Source: Marthasterias glacialis
Taxonomy: Eukaryota > Echinodermata > Asteroidea > Forcipulatida > Asteriidae
Direction: 5' to 3'
Assembly: GCA_911728455.2 (NCBI GenBank)
Contig: OU452228.1
Span: 17,056,698-17,120,697, forward strand
Length of the DNA stretch: 64,000 bases
Part shown: in pieces, positions 54,504 through 64,000 of the stretch
Layout of the letters: each line of letters begins with the position of its first letter
How positions within the stretch are numbered: position 1 is the stretch's first letter
The notes under the pieces: model-generated
Told to the model about the DNA's origin: nothing
Seen by the model: the letters and a program-made list of their open reading frames with translations, nothing else
Database searches by the model: none
Program-made: the position numbers and the translations under genes

Positions 54504-56329
54504 GAACAGGATCTATTAAAAGTCATCAGGCTATGGACACACGCATTTAAACAATTTCAAGTTAAACTCAACTCTTCCCCAAACCTTTCATGTGTTCTTA
54601 ACATTTTGATTGTTATTGACCATGGAATGCAATCGCAAGGTTGTATGAACAGCGACAAATGACAGTAATACACGAGGTTACAGCAAGGTCATTTCCCTCA
54701 TGACATCCCATTCCCAATTCTTAAATTGATTCTTATGTTGGACAACGATTACGGGAGCATAGACCCAATAGCTGGTTTGTTTGTTTTTTTGTTTTTTTTA
54801 AGTTTTGTTTTTCACTTGGACAGTCGTACTAGCGCCTCAGTCAACTGTATGTGTTTAGGCACAGCTCAACCTAATTTAAACTAGAGCCTTGATCATTGTA
54901 CGCACGTTTTGATAATTAATTAGGGTTCCCAAAATTGCTTTTCAATGTTATTGTAGAGAGGGATCTGGCACCAGACCTAACATTTGGGTTCGGTAACCAA
55001 ACTATTCGCATCATACGTTGGGTGAAAAATCCTTCGCCACACTAGTGTAGTGGTGCTAGGTTTACACGGGTAAACCTAACCCCACCAGTGTGGCAAAGGA
55101 TTTTTGACATCAGTTGAATAGCAGGGCTAGGTACATTAAACCAGTCTGGTCCCCAATTAAATCATGGCAGTTGGTCACATCATTGTTGCAAAGTCAAAAG
55201 GAAACCTGACTAAGTTTGGTTATCGAATCCAAATTTGGGACTGGTCCTTGATGGCCTAATATTAATAATGTTAAAAAGCAACTTTGTGAACCCCAATGTC
55301 AATGAGAAGAACGTGTGTACAATTTCTCAAAGCAGAAGTTGAAATTAAGTCAAGCCGTGTACACAAATTAACCGTTTTAATACTGTCAAAAAGAATTTGA
55401 TTTTCCGACAAAATCTGCTTCCTTTTTTTCAACAAAGTTCAGGAGTCCAGTTATCTACAACTTATCTGTACAAGTACAGAAGCATTCCATTGGTAAGTTT
55501 TATGATCAGAACAGGGCTGGGAGGTAAAACCACGGAGGTACACAGCGGGCACAAAGATTCCCAAGGGCAGGGCAAAAGGTCAAGGAACGAAGTGGCTTTC
55601 AACTTTCAAGGCTATCATAACACTACACTTACACTACAGCACCCCAGTTACTGTCATCGGAGTCCTCGACCCTCCCAAGACTGAGTGTGGTGAGAAAGTT
55701 CTCAATCTTGCTAATTTTGTTTAATATAAAATTATAATTTAGAATCTTACCAGTGAGAATATGAACGAAAACAACTCACCAATGTCTGTCTGTAGTGCAA
55801 GCCGTTGTGTTGTTGTTGACAATTACAAGATTATGTCCAGCGCCCTCTATAGCCAGGATACAGAAACTATGGAGGGCGCTATTTATGTTATCTATTCATT
55901 CTTTCCAGGAAGCCAAGGCCAGACTGAAGTGAAGTTGAAAGGTTGTCTTGTTTTTCTATTCAATATCAATGAACTAGTTCACAAGAAATTTTAGTTAAAC
56001 ATGTATTCAGTATTAAGCAACCCAAATTAAAATGGTTCGGATTGCTTGGTGTGTGTCCCGATTGTTGGGATGTAGTGTTGGAGTGTAGTAGTGGTGTAGC
56101 AATTAATTGAATTGCACTACTAATAGTAATAGTACTAACAATAACAATTATTGACAATATTGAGTCTGACGATTGTAGCTTTTATTTAATCATTATCCTT
56201 CCCTCAGCCTTATAAATACCCCCAGACAGTTTATTCATTCTGATTGGTTGGAGAATAGATCACATGGCCGTGCTTAAACGTGTAGTACTGTAGAGACATG
56301 GTAAAAAGTGTTTACAGTACACGATTACG
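54504..56329. other. PPME1 upstream region
   Basis: This is the 5' flank of PPME1, shared divergently with the TRIM-like gene. It contains a family 2 end fragment (about 54769-54842: tagacccaatagctgg, gtcgtactagcgcctcag) and family 1 ends near 55024-55128. A short hairpin with gcgccctctat / atggagggcgc lies near 55840-55882. I see no supported gene. Confidence 0.5.
55024..55128. mobile_element. Two abutting foldback family 1 termini
   Basis: A right end (ccttcgccacactagtg, ending gtggtgcta) and a left end (taaccccaccagtgtggcaa then aggatttttgacatcag) flank the palindrome ggtttacacgggtaaacc. Only about 35 bp of each end is recognisable. This inside-out arrangement could be two insertions or a rearrangement. 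Confidence 0.5.
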
Positions 56330-56338
56330 CCGGCACCC

Positions 56339-57363
56339 TAGACCCAGTAACTGGGGCGCTGTACTCCTTTTTTGAGATTTTTGACATTATCTGTCGTACT
56401 AGCGCCCCAGTCCGTGGTATATATGGAAAGTGCTCCGATTCGGAGTCCGAAGCGGTTTTTTTCTGAATCAGTTACAAAATTGTCAAAATTGCAACAAGGA
56501 CTCGACAGAATTGCTTGAAAATCGCCTACTGGCTTCTCCAAGTATCTACGGTGAAATAAAATGCAGTTAATTGTACTCACGATCATTTTTGGTCCTCCAA
56601 ATCGATGATTTTTAGCCCACTATCACGCATATATCAAATTTGCCGTTAGAATCGCCATTTTGAATGTGATACTCAACGACCGTTTCCTTATGTCTAAAAC
56701 GCTGCGAGGATTGCGTGTTCGCTGAGGCCCTGACTTTCATATTGTTTTCCGCGCAGTCAACGCAGGATACCAGGCTGTGTGTAGCGCCAATGTTCGCTGA
56801 TGCCCTGACATGCATATTGATTTGCGCAGTCAATGCAGGATACCAGGCTACACAGCTGGTATCCTGCATTGACTGCGCAAATCAATATGAATGTCAGGGC
56901 GTCAGTGAACATTGGCGCTACACACAGCCTGGTATCCTGCGTTGACTGCGCGGAAAACAATATGAAAGTCAGGGCCTCAGCGAACACGCAATCCTCGCAG
57001 CGTTTTAGACATAAGGAAACGGTCGTTGAGTATCACATTCAAAATGGCGATTCTAACGGCAAATTTGATATATGCGTGATAGTGGGCTAAAAATCATCGA
57101 TTTGGAGGACCAAAAATGATCGTGAGTACAATTAACTGCATTTTATTTCACCGTAGATACTTGGAGAAGCCAGTAGGCGATTTTCAAGCAATTCTGTCGA
57201 GTCCTTGTTGCAATTTTGACAATTTTGTAACTGATTCAGAAAAAAACCGCTTCGGACTCCGAATCGGAGCACTTTCCATATATACCACGGACTGGGGCGC
57301 TAGTACGACAGATAATGTCAAAAATCTCAAAAAAGGAGTACAGCGCCCCAGTTACTGGGTCTA
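56339..57363. mobile_element. Foldback element family 2: near-perfect 1,025-bp palindrome with 9-bp target duplication
   Basis: The ends are tagacccagtaactgg and ccagttactgggtcta. Two arms of about 510 bp mirror each other almost completely, with a handful of mismatches, mainly near 56800-56815 against 56887-56905. The flanks are perfect ccggcaccc repeats at 56330-56338 and 57364-57372. Each arm holds two related sub-units (...cgcagtcaacgcaggatacc and ...cgcagtcaatgcaggatacc). Equal open frames on both strands follow from the symmetry and are not genes. High arm identity suggests recent mobility or gene conversion. Confidence 0.95.
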
Positions 57364-57849
57364 CCGGCACCCATAATATATAGACATGATATGATAGAAC
57401 ATAGCCCTTAGCATGTTGGTGCGCGAGCTTGCATGGGCTAATTTATGCATAATGCAATTATTACAATGTACATGTGCGTAAGCACAACTGTTGAGGGTAG
57501 TGTGCAAGTTGACCCGTCGCAAAACAGACTCTAAAAACTATGGGGTTGTTGCACAAACAAGGGAAGGAGTAGCAAGGACAGGATAAGCACTTTCACGATA
57601 GTATGTGCCATCTTGTTTACTTGTTTACATCATTTGTTTACATTGAACACGCGTTGCATTCTGCAACTTGGCACTCAAATTTCCACGAACCTTCTAGGCG
57701 TGTGCATGAAGTTCGAGTGCCGAGTTGTAGGCGGCAATGTAAAAATAAAAAAATGAAGGTGTTTATTGAAAAATTTTACAAAACAGACAAGTTCAATTAC
57801 AGATTTTCATATATTATTGTGCTTTTTAACAAAAAGGTGACTCCAGGCG

Positions 57850-58021
57850 TTGATCTCAACGGAGGCCACCGAGGCCATTGGCCTCATGCCCTGTCGAGTT
57901 GGCCAGCATGCCCTTCAGAAAAATTGCACTGTCACTACCAACTTGGCCAGCATGCCCTTGTACAATTTCTCTGATTTGGCCTCCAAAGGCCTGTCCCCGT
58001 TTTTCTCAAGATCGAGGCCTG
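57850..58021 (-). repeat. Inverted repeat arm (pairs with 59372-59545)
   Basis: This is the reverse complement of 59372-59545 with modest divergence. Shared blocks include ggccaccgaggccattggcc and ttggccagcatgcccttgta. The two arms bracket the RING exons of the TRIM-like gene. Confidence 0.8.
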
Positions 58022-58345
58022 TGACTCATTCTTAAACAGCTGTTTAAGACCTTGCAGGATGTTGGCCGCACGATAACGAACCTCGCCTTTGGCTTGGTCC
58101 TTTATCCCACTAAAAAAATTAGCTAAATTAAATTTAATGGGCAAAGTAAATGTTGATTAAATTATAAAATAGTGAAGTGCCTTGCTCAACACACAAGTAT
58201 CACAATTTTTTACACCAGGCCTACTCAGGTTTCTATGGAAATTACAGTAACTTCATCTTAAGGGAGGTCTATCATATCTAGCTAGTTGCAATGATCTTAA
58301 ACCTCCTCACTGCTAAAATCGCACCAGAGCCAAAACTTTACTTCT

Positions 58346-58410
58346 TGGATTTGTAACCCCACGAGTCTGGGACTATTATTGGGGAGGAGGGTTATGATCA
58401 TCACAACCAC
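58346..58410. mobile_element. Diverged copy of the 71-bp MITE (family 3)
   Basis: It has gtaaccccacgagtctggga, then ggggaggagggttatgatca and tcacaacca, in the same order as 12615-12685. The ends are eroded. Confidence 0.5.
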
Positions 58411-58573
58411 TATCTTGCCTTCCAGAAAATACCCTGGAATAAGCAAGCCAGTCAAGGTCACTCAGTTTTTATTATGGTGTAATGGTCTGTTTCGGGTGTG
58501 AGTAATTTGTTTTCTTTTCTACCCAGATTTTATATGAAGTACGTGTTCGACAGGTAGGCTGCTGGCAGTAGAC

Positions 58574-61500
58574 ATGACCTCGCTGTTTGATGAACAGAGG
58601 GGTCGTATGTGCACTGTATGCTACCATCAGTATTCATGCAATGGTGATGCTGTCCCGCGGATCTTGACTTGTGGGCATAGTTTTTGCACCGGTAAGCCAT
58701 AAAATAGTTTCTAAAGCGTTTTTGTATCCAGGTAACAAAGGAAAATTTCATGCTGAATGTTCCTTAATAATTTAAAAGCCATGGGTTTTTGTTGGTAACA
58801 AGTTTATGCTAAGCAAAATGTTTTGGTGCTAAGCAAGAATGGGCCTTGATTTCTTTTCATATTATTTAATTGCATGTTAATTTGTTTTTAAGGTTGTTTG
58901 AGTCGAATACTTGGTCAGCTAGCCCATGGCCATATTCGCTGCCCGACCTGCAAAGGGGACACCCTTATTCCAGGCCTCTCCAATGACATCACCAAGCTGG
59001 CCAAGAATTTTGGAGTCCTAGAGATCTTGGAAAGCATAGAGGATGGAGCCAGGGTGGTAGGAGGAGCCACGGATCCGGTAAAGTTATCCTTTTATAATTC
59101 ATTCACTGTGAATTCACTCTCCGGCGTGTTGATTATAAAACCATTCAAATGTACTTGTTGTGTATGATGGCACAACTGTGTAGGGACATAACTGTGTAGT
59201 GTGTACTGTGTAGATGCGTTCACCACATGCTACCGTACTGCAGCCTGGAATAGTTTATCTATTATTCAAAACCACAGTGGATGATATTGAATGGTCAAAC
59301 AGTTGCAGGGTTGACTGTGCACTGTGTGTTTTCACCATCGTATTGCAGGCAGGCATATTTTATTTATCAGGCCTCTATCTTAAGAAAAACGGGGGCAGGC
59401 CTTTGCTGGCCAAATCAGAGAAAATGTACAAGGGCATGCTGGCCAAGTTGGTAGTGACAGTGCATTTTTTCTGAAGGGTATGGTGGCCAACTGGACAGGG
59501 CATGAGGCCAATGGCCTCGGTGGCCTCGGTTAAGATTAAGGCCTGATCTATCATTCAAAACCACAGTGGATGGTGTTGAATAGTCAGACAGTAGGAGGAT
59601 AATTTGTGAAGTTGTTAATAATTGACCAGACATTCAAGTGCCTTTTTCTAAACCATGTAGCTGTGATGAGCACAAAGAAGAAACTCGTACAAGTTTTAAA
59701 CTTGCACTGGTTTCTGCTTTGTGTTCAACAGCTTTGCATTGATGGCACTGGACAAATTATTTTTATAAAGGATGACTGTACACTAGTAAAGCACTACCAA
59801 CCAATTTATAAACATTAGAGACGCACTCGTGACCAGAACGTTTGACCTAGCATTTTCTTTCGCCATTTTTATACTCATGCAGGTGTTGCTGTGTAGCGAG
59901 CATGAGAATGAACCCAAGAAGGTATTTTGTATCCAAGATGACCAGCTGATCTGCATTTACTGTCAGGTGTACGGCTGTCATCAGGGACATCAATGCCAGC
60001 TGGTGACAGTCTTAGCTGAAGAAAGCCGTAAGGTTAGCTGACGTATACAGCTTTTTTACGACCCATTCTGCTAACTTAGCTCCATAGTTATTAACAGTAA
60101 TACAAAATTTGCATTTTTATATGCAAATCCATTATAGAAAAAAGTTTTGGATCAGGGATTACACAATTCCCCCGCACATCGTGCAAAAACTAGACAAATA
60201 TTTCACTCCATCTGATGTCTCTGTGTGAGTGAAAGAAAGCGTACCACGGCGAGTGTATGCTCTGTGCATGATCCGAAACAAAATGCCCGGGCGACCTTTG
60301 TTCCAGTATCACTAGAGTACTCTCTGGGGTGACAAAATAATAGATTTTCTCAACCAGTATATCTTTTAGAGCTAGCTTGTGATGAGACATCGACTTAGGA
60401 CTGTGGGTTTTGATCTCACTTAAGGAATGGTGTGATACAACAAGTTAAAGTGCTTAATAATGACATGTTAAGTTAAAAGAATAAATATTTACTATCCCTG
60501 ATGCACACAACGTATAACTCTGATAAATGTTTGTTTCTAATGGTTAAATGTTTTGCATCATTTTGGCAAAGTGTTGTCAGAGAAATTTTACACCCTCCTT
60601 CTGTTAATGTTGATCCATTAAAAAACTTTTTAAAATCACAAAATTGATTGAATGTTGACAGATGATTGGCTCGTTTGTGGAGCGTCTGAATGGACAGAAA
60701 GACAGCATGGTCTCCGTGAGTCGAGCAGTCAACGAGACAGTCGCTGCTGTGCAGGTCAAGGTAGGATAAAATGAACATTTCCTTGTAGTTGAATAACACC
60801 AGTGCAAGCTCCATCACTACACGCTGAAAGGTTTCACTTGTCCTTGGAAAGTGCTCAGGCTTTGTACTTGTTACCTTTTAACAGCAATGGCAGCCCTGGA
60901 ATTTCATCTTTGAGAGGGCAAGGCCGTGTTCGTTTTGCAAAGGGCACTTCCATTGGAAAATCTTAAAGTCTATGGGAAACTTTTGAAGTGGCACCAAGGC
61001 CAAGACCAGGGCAACAGAGGCCATGGCCTCCGTGGCTTTTGTGTAACTCCATGGCCTGCAATGTAGGTTTCAGAAACTGAACGCTGTCTCATCAAAATAA
61101 AGTTTTACTCATATCATCTCAAATTATGCCACAGCACCTTGTGAGCCTTATATAATTTGATCTTATGATTTAAAACAGCTTTGTATAATGAGCACTTTGA
61201 GAGGCCTGTAGGTCAAGCACTGTATCCCTTGCCAATCACAAAACCAACAAACTTGCAGGTGAATGGGCCTTCTCCATTGCTGCTCCCCGATTATGGACTA
61301 GCCTACCCATCGCCAGCAGAAACTCCAACTTTGTCTCAGACTTCAAAATGGCTATCAAAACCCTTTTTTCCCCCTAAACAAAGCTGATCGAAAGCCTTGC
61401 TGTGTCTCTTATTTGTTTTCCTTCTTCTTTCCTTGTTTCAGGGCATTGCATCCTCTGACAATTTGGCGCTTTATAAATGAAGCTGTTGTTTATTATTGTT

Positions 61501-62744
61501 GCATAAAAATTGTGTATTATTGTTGTTAGTATTATAAATGTCATGACAGATGCTATCTACAGATACCTACGATGCTTGTCAAATGTGTACGTAATGAATT
61601 TCTAGTGGCAATGAACTAACCAGTACGAACCTTGCAGGTCATGAAACAAATCTTGTCATACTTTGTGTTCTATTTCTTAACTATCAAGGAGGATCGACTG
61701 ATGTATGATGCAACTCGCCACTTTGAGATGCTCCGACGTAAGCTGAGCCAGAGAGAGAACCAAGTTAAGATTCTACTCAGCAACAGGACATCGGCAAAAG
61801 TCATGATGCTAGACAAGCAGAAAAGGTACCTTTCAGTCTCGAAAGATTCCAACACCAAAATAAAAAAATATTCTCTGGGGCCTCGGAACAATAAATTTCT
61901 GGGAAGTAAGAAAGAGGTTTATATTCTGATATCCCAGTCTCTCTCCCTCTCCCATCCAAACAATTGTTGGATTAACATCTTTAGTACAGTCTAGGGGTTA
62001 AGATATCTACTCTAGAATGCAAGGGTTGCGGGTTCAAATCCCTGATTAGCCTGTCAGTTTTTTTGCCACAGAACATGGACAGCACAGAGTATTCAGTGCT
62101 TATTATACATCAATGTAAGGGTAAAACCAACTTAACCAGTTCCCGCTGGGAATCTTCCATTTTTTCCCATCCAGCTTGATGGGATTGTTTTCTTGGTATT
62201 GCCTGAATCATTTTTCTTCGAGAGCATTGCTGGCAGAAAGAAACTTTGACTTGACAGAGCCAAGAGAACAAAGATTCTCTTTGAAACACTGTTTTGTTTT
62301 GTTTTCTATCGAGAAAACGTCAAATTCCCTCACCATGAATTTCGAAACCTTGGCCGTGAGCTACGGCTGAGGATTGGTACTTAATCAGGATCCCTGGTTC
62401 ACTATGACTTACCTCCATTGAGCCGAAATGCAATGAATAAACAAAAGTGGAAGCCTTTCGATGTCACGTAATCCTCTTCTTGGAACAAAAGGACAAAGGT
62501 CTACTAGAATCTGGGATTACACAATAACCCCAGCATGATTGATTGAAAAGTGATGGTGCTGTCCAATTCAGTGACACTTCGTAACTGTTGACTTGAAATC
62601 ACAAAAATCAGATTTTTGTGGGTGGGATTCGTATCGGGTATTTATATTCATAGTAATGTCATTTTGACAGGGGTTATGTGGATGAATATAAGATGACTGG
62701 TGGAGCTATCATGACAGATTGCGTCATTAGTTTCAACGAGATAG
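58574..62744 (+). CDS. TRIM-like RING/B-box E3 ubiquitin ligase, 5' part (six exons)
   Basis: Exons: 58574-58691, 58893-59077, 59883-60032, 60662-60760, 61689-61825 and probably 62671-62744, with phases consistent throughout. The N-terminal RING has C13, C16, C33, H35, C38, C41, C56 and C59 (VPRILTCGHSFC, then IRCPTC), the C3HC4 layout that binds an E2 enzyme. It is followed by the TRIM-typical KNFGVLEILES. A B-box type 2 has C105, H108, C117, C125, C128, H134 and H137. Exons 4 and 5 are helical and heptad-like (coiled coil). There is no B-box 1. The last exon (GYVDEYKMTGG...) is accepted only because its acceptor and phase fit; I do not recognise its fold. The C-terminal domain lies beyond the window or beyond the Penelope insertion. 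The RING-to-linker part resembles TRIM23 and similar TRIMs, but orthology is not resolved. Confidence 0.85.
59165..59345 (+). repeat. Dispersed repeat (gtggatgatattgaatggtc family)
   Basis: It carries attcaaaaccacagtggatg and attgaatggtcaaacagt, as at 28200-28390. A further fragment is at 59555-59600 on the other side of the inverted repeat arm, so the arm may have inserted into this repeat. Confidence 0.55.
59372..59545 (+). repeat. Inverted repeat arm (pairs with 57850-58021)
   Basis: It contains gtacaagggcatgctggcca, aggccaatggcctcggtggc and ggcctttgctggcc. It lies in intron 2 of the TRIM-like gene. Confidence 0.8.
60140..60330 (+). mobile_element. Fragment related to the TTAA-flanked element
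   Basis: The segments agggattacacaat and gcccgggcgacctttgttcc resemble parts of 25888-26514 (gcgacctttgctccg). No ends are identified. Confidence 0.4.
60895..61065 (+). repeat. Dispersed repeat, second copy at 35450-35665
   Basis: Shared ordered blocks are gagggcaaggccgtg/tttgccctctcaaaaatg, gaaacttttgaa, gcaccaaggccaagaccagg and gtgtaactccatggcc. It is noncoding. Confidence 0.5.
61180..61500 (+). mobile_element. LINE 3' end with ORF2 C-terminal tail
   Basis: The frame at 61259-61378 reads GEWAFSIAAPRLWTSLPIAS then FVSDFKMAIKTLFSP and a stop. A 3' UTR ending ggcgctttataaatgaagct and an ATT-rich tail follow. It lies in intron 4 of the TRIM-like gene. Confidence 0.7.
61990..62125 (+). mobile_element. 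tRNA-derived SINE fragment, third family
   Basis: It has a B-box-like cgggttcaaatccc at 62028-62041 and a body ending atacatcaatgtaagggtaa. The body is partly matched at 45790-45845. The A box is degraded. Confidence 0.5.
62132..62540 (+). mobile_element. Copy of the TTAA-flanked element, right end degraded
   Basis: It begins TTAACCAGTTCCCGCTGGG. It then keeps the internal order of 25888-26514: gcagaaagaaactttgactt, ttgttttctatcgagaaaac, tgacttacctccattgagcc, cttggaacaaaaggacaaag. No right terminus is found. Confidence 0.65.
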
Positions 62745-62936
62745 GTGAGACTGAGGATATTTTTTCAGATCCTCAAATAGCAATAACATGTTTTCATGCC
62801 TCGAGTACGGGCACTCATCAGTTGCAATTAGTTGATTCTAAAAGAATCCGTATGTCTCATGTCTGGATTTTAGACGGTAGGGTTGAGTTAGATGGCAACG
62901 GTTAGAAGTAAATGTTGCTAGTCCGTTAGTTGACGG

Positions 62937-64000
62937 TCATTTTGAGTGAGATCCTTGTTTGTATGTGACTTGTTCTTCCAATAAGGAAAGTAGGATTTCG
63001 AGTGCTTCATCTTGACTTTCGTTAAAACCAGAGTCGTTGGGAATGGTGGAGAGCTGTTGGGTTGATCGGTCGATTGGACCTTGATTAAGTTTCGCTCTGA
63101 TAAGTTTTCCCCTAATATTTTGGTCTTTTTTGAAGGCAACAAATGGAGGATTTGGAAAAATCCTCTGGAGTGTTTCGTTGCCTTGTATTAGTGGCCAGTA
63201 TTGATTGATTGCACGGGTTAAGTCACCATGATTGATATAAGGATTGTATGTTGTCGTAAAGACAAGCGGAGTTTTGTTTTCCTTTTTGTTTTGTCGTTTA
63301 TGAATCACATTTGATCGTTCTTTGAAAGATACTTTATCCGTCATTTTGTTTATTTCTGATAGACTGTAGCCTCTGGCTTTTAATCCTTCAGAAAAAGTAT
63401 TGACCTTGATTAAGAAATCATCTTCATTGTTTGTGTTTCTAGCATAGCGAAGGGTTTCTCCGTATATGAATGCTTTGAACACGTGTGGGGGGTGTGATGA
63501 TGTTCTGTGTAGGTATTGGTAGGTTTCCGTGGGTTTGGTGTAGACTTTTGTGTCCAGGGCACCAGTTTCTCGGAACCTTTTCCCTTTAAAAATGGTTAGG
63601 TCAAGATAGTTGATTGAAGTATCAGATGCCTCAAAGGTAAATTTGAGGGTAGGGTGCATTTGATTCATAGTGTTGATTAGATCCTTGAAGTTTTCAAGGG
63701 TACTGTCGTAGATGACGAGAATGTCGTCTCTATAGCGCCACCAAGTTAGAATATGATCAGCTTGTAGAAGGATTTGTTTTTCCAGATCGTGTAGTGTTAT
63801 ATCACAAATTTCTGGGCTCGCAGTTGAGCCCATGGCACATCCAATTTTTTGTAGGTAATAGTTGTCACCAAATTGGAAGCAGTTTCTTCCCAAAATCAGT
63901 TCCAAGAGTTTGCGGATGTAGTCCGAGGGTGGTTTTGTGATAGGGTATGAGTGGAGGTTTTGGTTGAGGGCGTTGCATACGCTGTTTATTGCCTCGTTTT
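62937..64000 (-). CDS. Penelope-like element reverse transcriptase, partial
   Basis: The open frame enters from the right window edge on the minus strand and stops at 62937, about 350 codons. It has the reverse-transcriptase motifs GCAMGSTASPEI and WWRYRDDILVIY (catalytic DD). Next comes the Penelope-type INYLDLTIFKGK, TKVYTKPTETYQYLHRTSSH pattern and the downstream TTYNPYINHGDLTRAINQYW segment. The N-terminal motifs lie outside the window. After the RT thumb the frame ends without a recognisable GIY-YIG nuclease or its zinc connector. The copy is therefore 3'-truncated or belongs to a nuclease-lacking lineage. It is antisense within the TRIM-like gene. No stop or frameshift breaks the visible part, suggesting a young insertion. 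Confidence 0.85.
   Translation of the reverse strand, partial: NEAINSVCNALNQNLHSYPITKPPSDYIRKLLELILGRNCFQFGDNYYLQKIGCAMGSTASPEICDITLHDLEKQILLQADHILTWWRYRDDILVIYDSTLENFKDLINTMNQMHPTLKFTFEASDTSINYLDLTIFKGKRFRETGALDTKVYTKPTETYQYLHRTSSHPPHVFKAFIYGETLRYARNTNNEDDFLIKVNTFSEGLKARGYSLSEINKMTDKVSFKERSNVIHKRQNKKENKTPLVFTTTYNPYINHGDLTRAINQYWPLIQGNETLQRIFPNPPFVAFKKDQNIRGKLIRAKLNQGPIDRSTQQLSTIPNDSGFNESQDEALEILLSLLEEQVTYKQGSHSK

Larger units (their letters stand above)
57373..58525. other. TRIM-like gene upstream region
   Basis: It holds a small inverted repeat (about 57647-57738), one arm of an inverted repeat pair (57850-58021) and a diverged family 3 MITE (58346-58410). I see no supported coding region. 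The 5' UTR of the TRIM-like gene may begin here; an acceptor ctacccag at 58519-58526 suggests a 5' UTR intron. Confidence 0.45.

Noticed and set aside
55397-55684. 95-codon plus-strand ORF upstream of PPME1
   Set aside because: No domain or phase partners found. Its position suggests flanking DNA.
56338-57376. Matching ORFs on both strands (MIVSTINC..., MQDTSC...)
   Set aside because: The palindrome makes identical frames on each strand. There is no known domain, and the element is noncoding.
57603-57974. 123-codon plus-strand ORF upstream of the TRIM-like gene
   Set aside because: It spans a local inverted repeat and one arm of the dispersed inverted repeat. No motif is recognised.

Overview
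This is a eukaryotic nuclear window. All coding sequence is split by GT-AG introns, plus one likely minor-spliceosome intron. It carries tRNA-derived SINEs, LINE 3' ends, a Penelope-like retroelement, palindromic DNA transposons and a short interstitial TTAGGG array. The proteins look animal, and the intron-rich genes among many small mobile elements suggest a marine invertebrate deuterostome. An echinoderm is my best guess, at low to moderate confidence; no species is claimed.

Layout: (1) 1372-7544, + strand: the 3' part of an unrecognised gene whose last exon looks like a death domain. (2) 12453-31620, + strand: a complete 17-exon AIFM1 (mitochondrial apoptosis-inducing factor), 629 residues with all exon phases consistent. 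(3) 36563-54503, - strand: a complete 13-exon PPME1 (PP2A methylesterase), 387 residues, tail to tail with AIFM1, with a probable U12-type AT-AC intron at 52818-53499. (4) 58574-62744, + strand: the 5' part of a RING/B-box/coiled-coil (TRIM-like) E3 ligase, divergent from PPME1. (5) 62937-64000, - strand: a Penelope-like reverse transcriptase antisense to the TRIM-like gene, running off the window.

The rest is mostly mobile DNA. The most interesting part is a set of palindromic (foldback) elements of three sequence families. In the best-preserved copy of each, the ends read 5'-TAG...CTA-3' and the flanks carry a perfect 9-bp target duplication (12813/13647, 56330/57364, 12606/12686). Sharing ends and duplication length suggests one mobilising transposase, possibly Mutator-like; none is encoded here. 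Other elements are a TTAA-flanked element in an AIFM1 intron, an element with a BED zinc finger and a degraded HECT-like ORF in a PPME1 intron, several small terminal-inverted-repeat elements, and at least three tRNA-derived SINE types.

The genes do not form an operon. AIFM1 and the death-domain-like gene may both concern cell death, PPME1 regulates PP2A, and the TRIM-like protein is a probable ubiquitin ligase. I see no evidence of functional coupling beyond adjacency.
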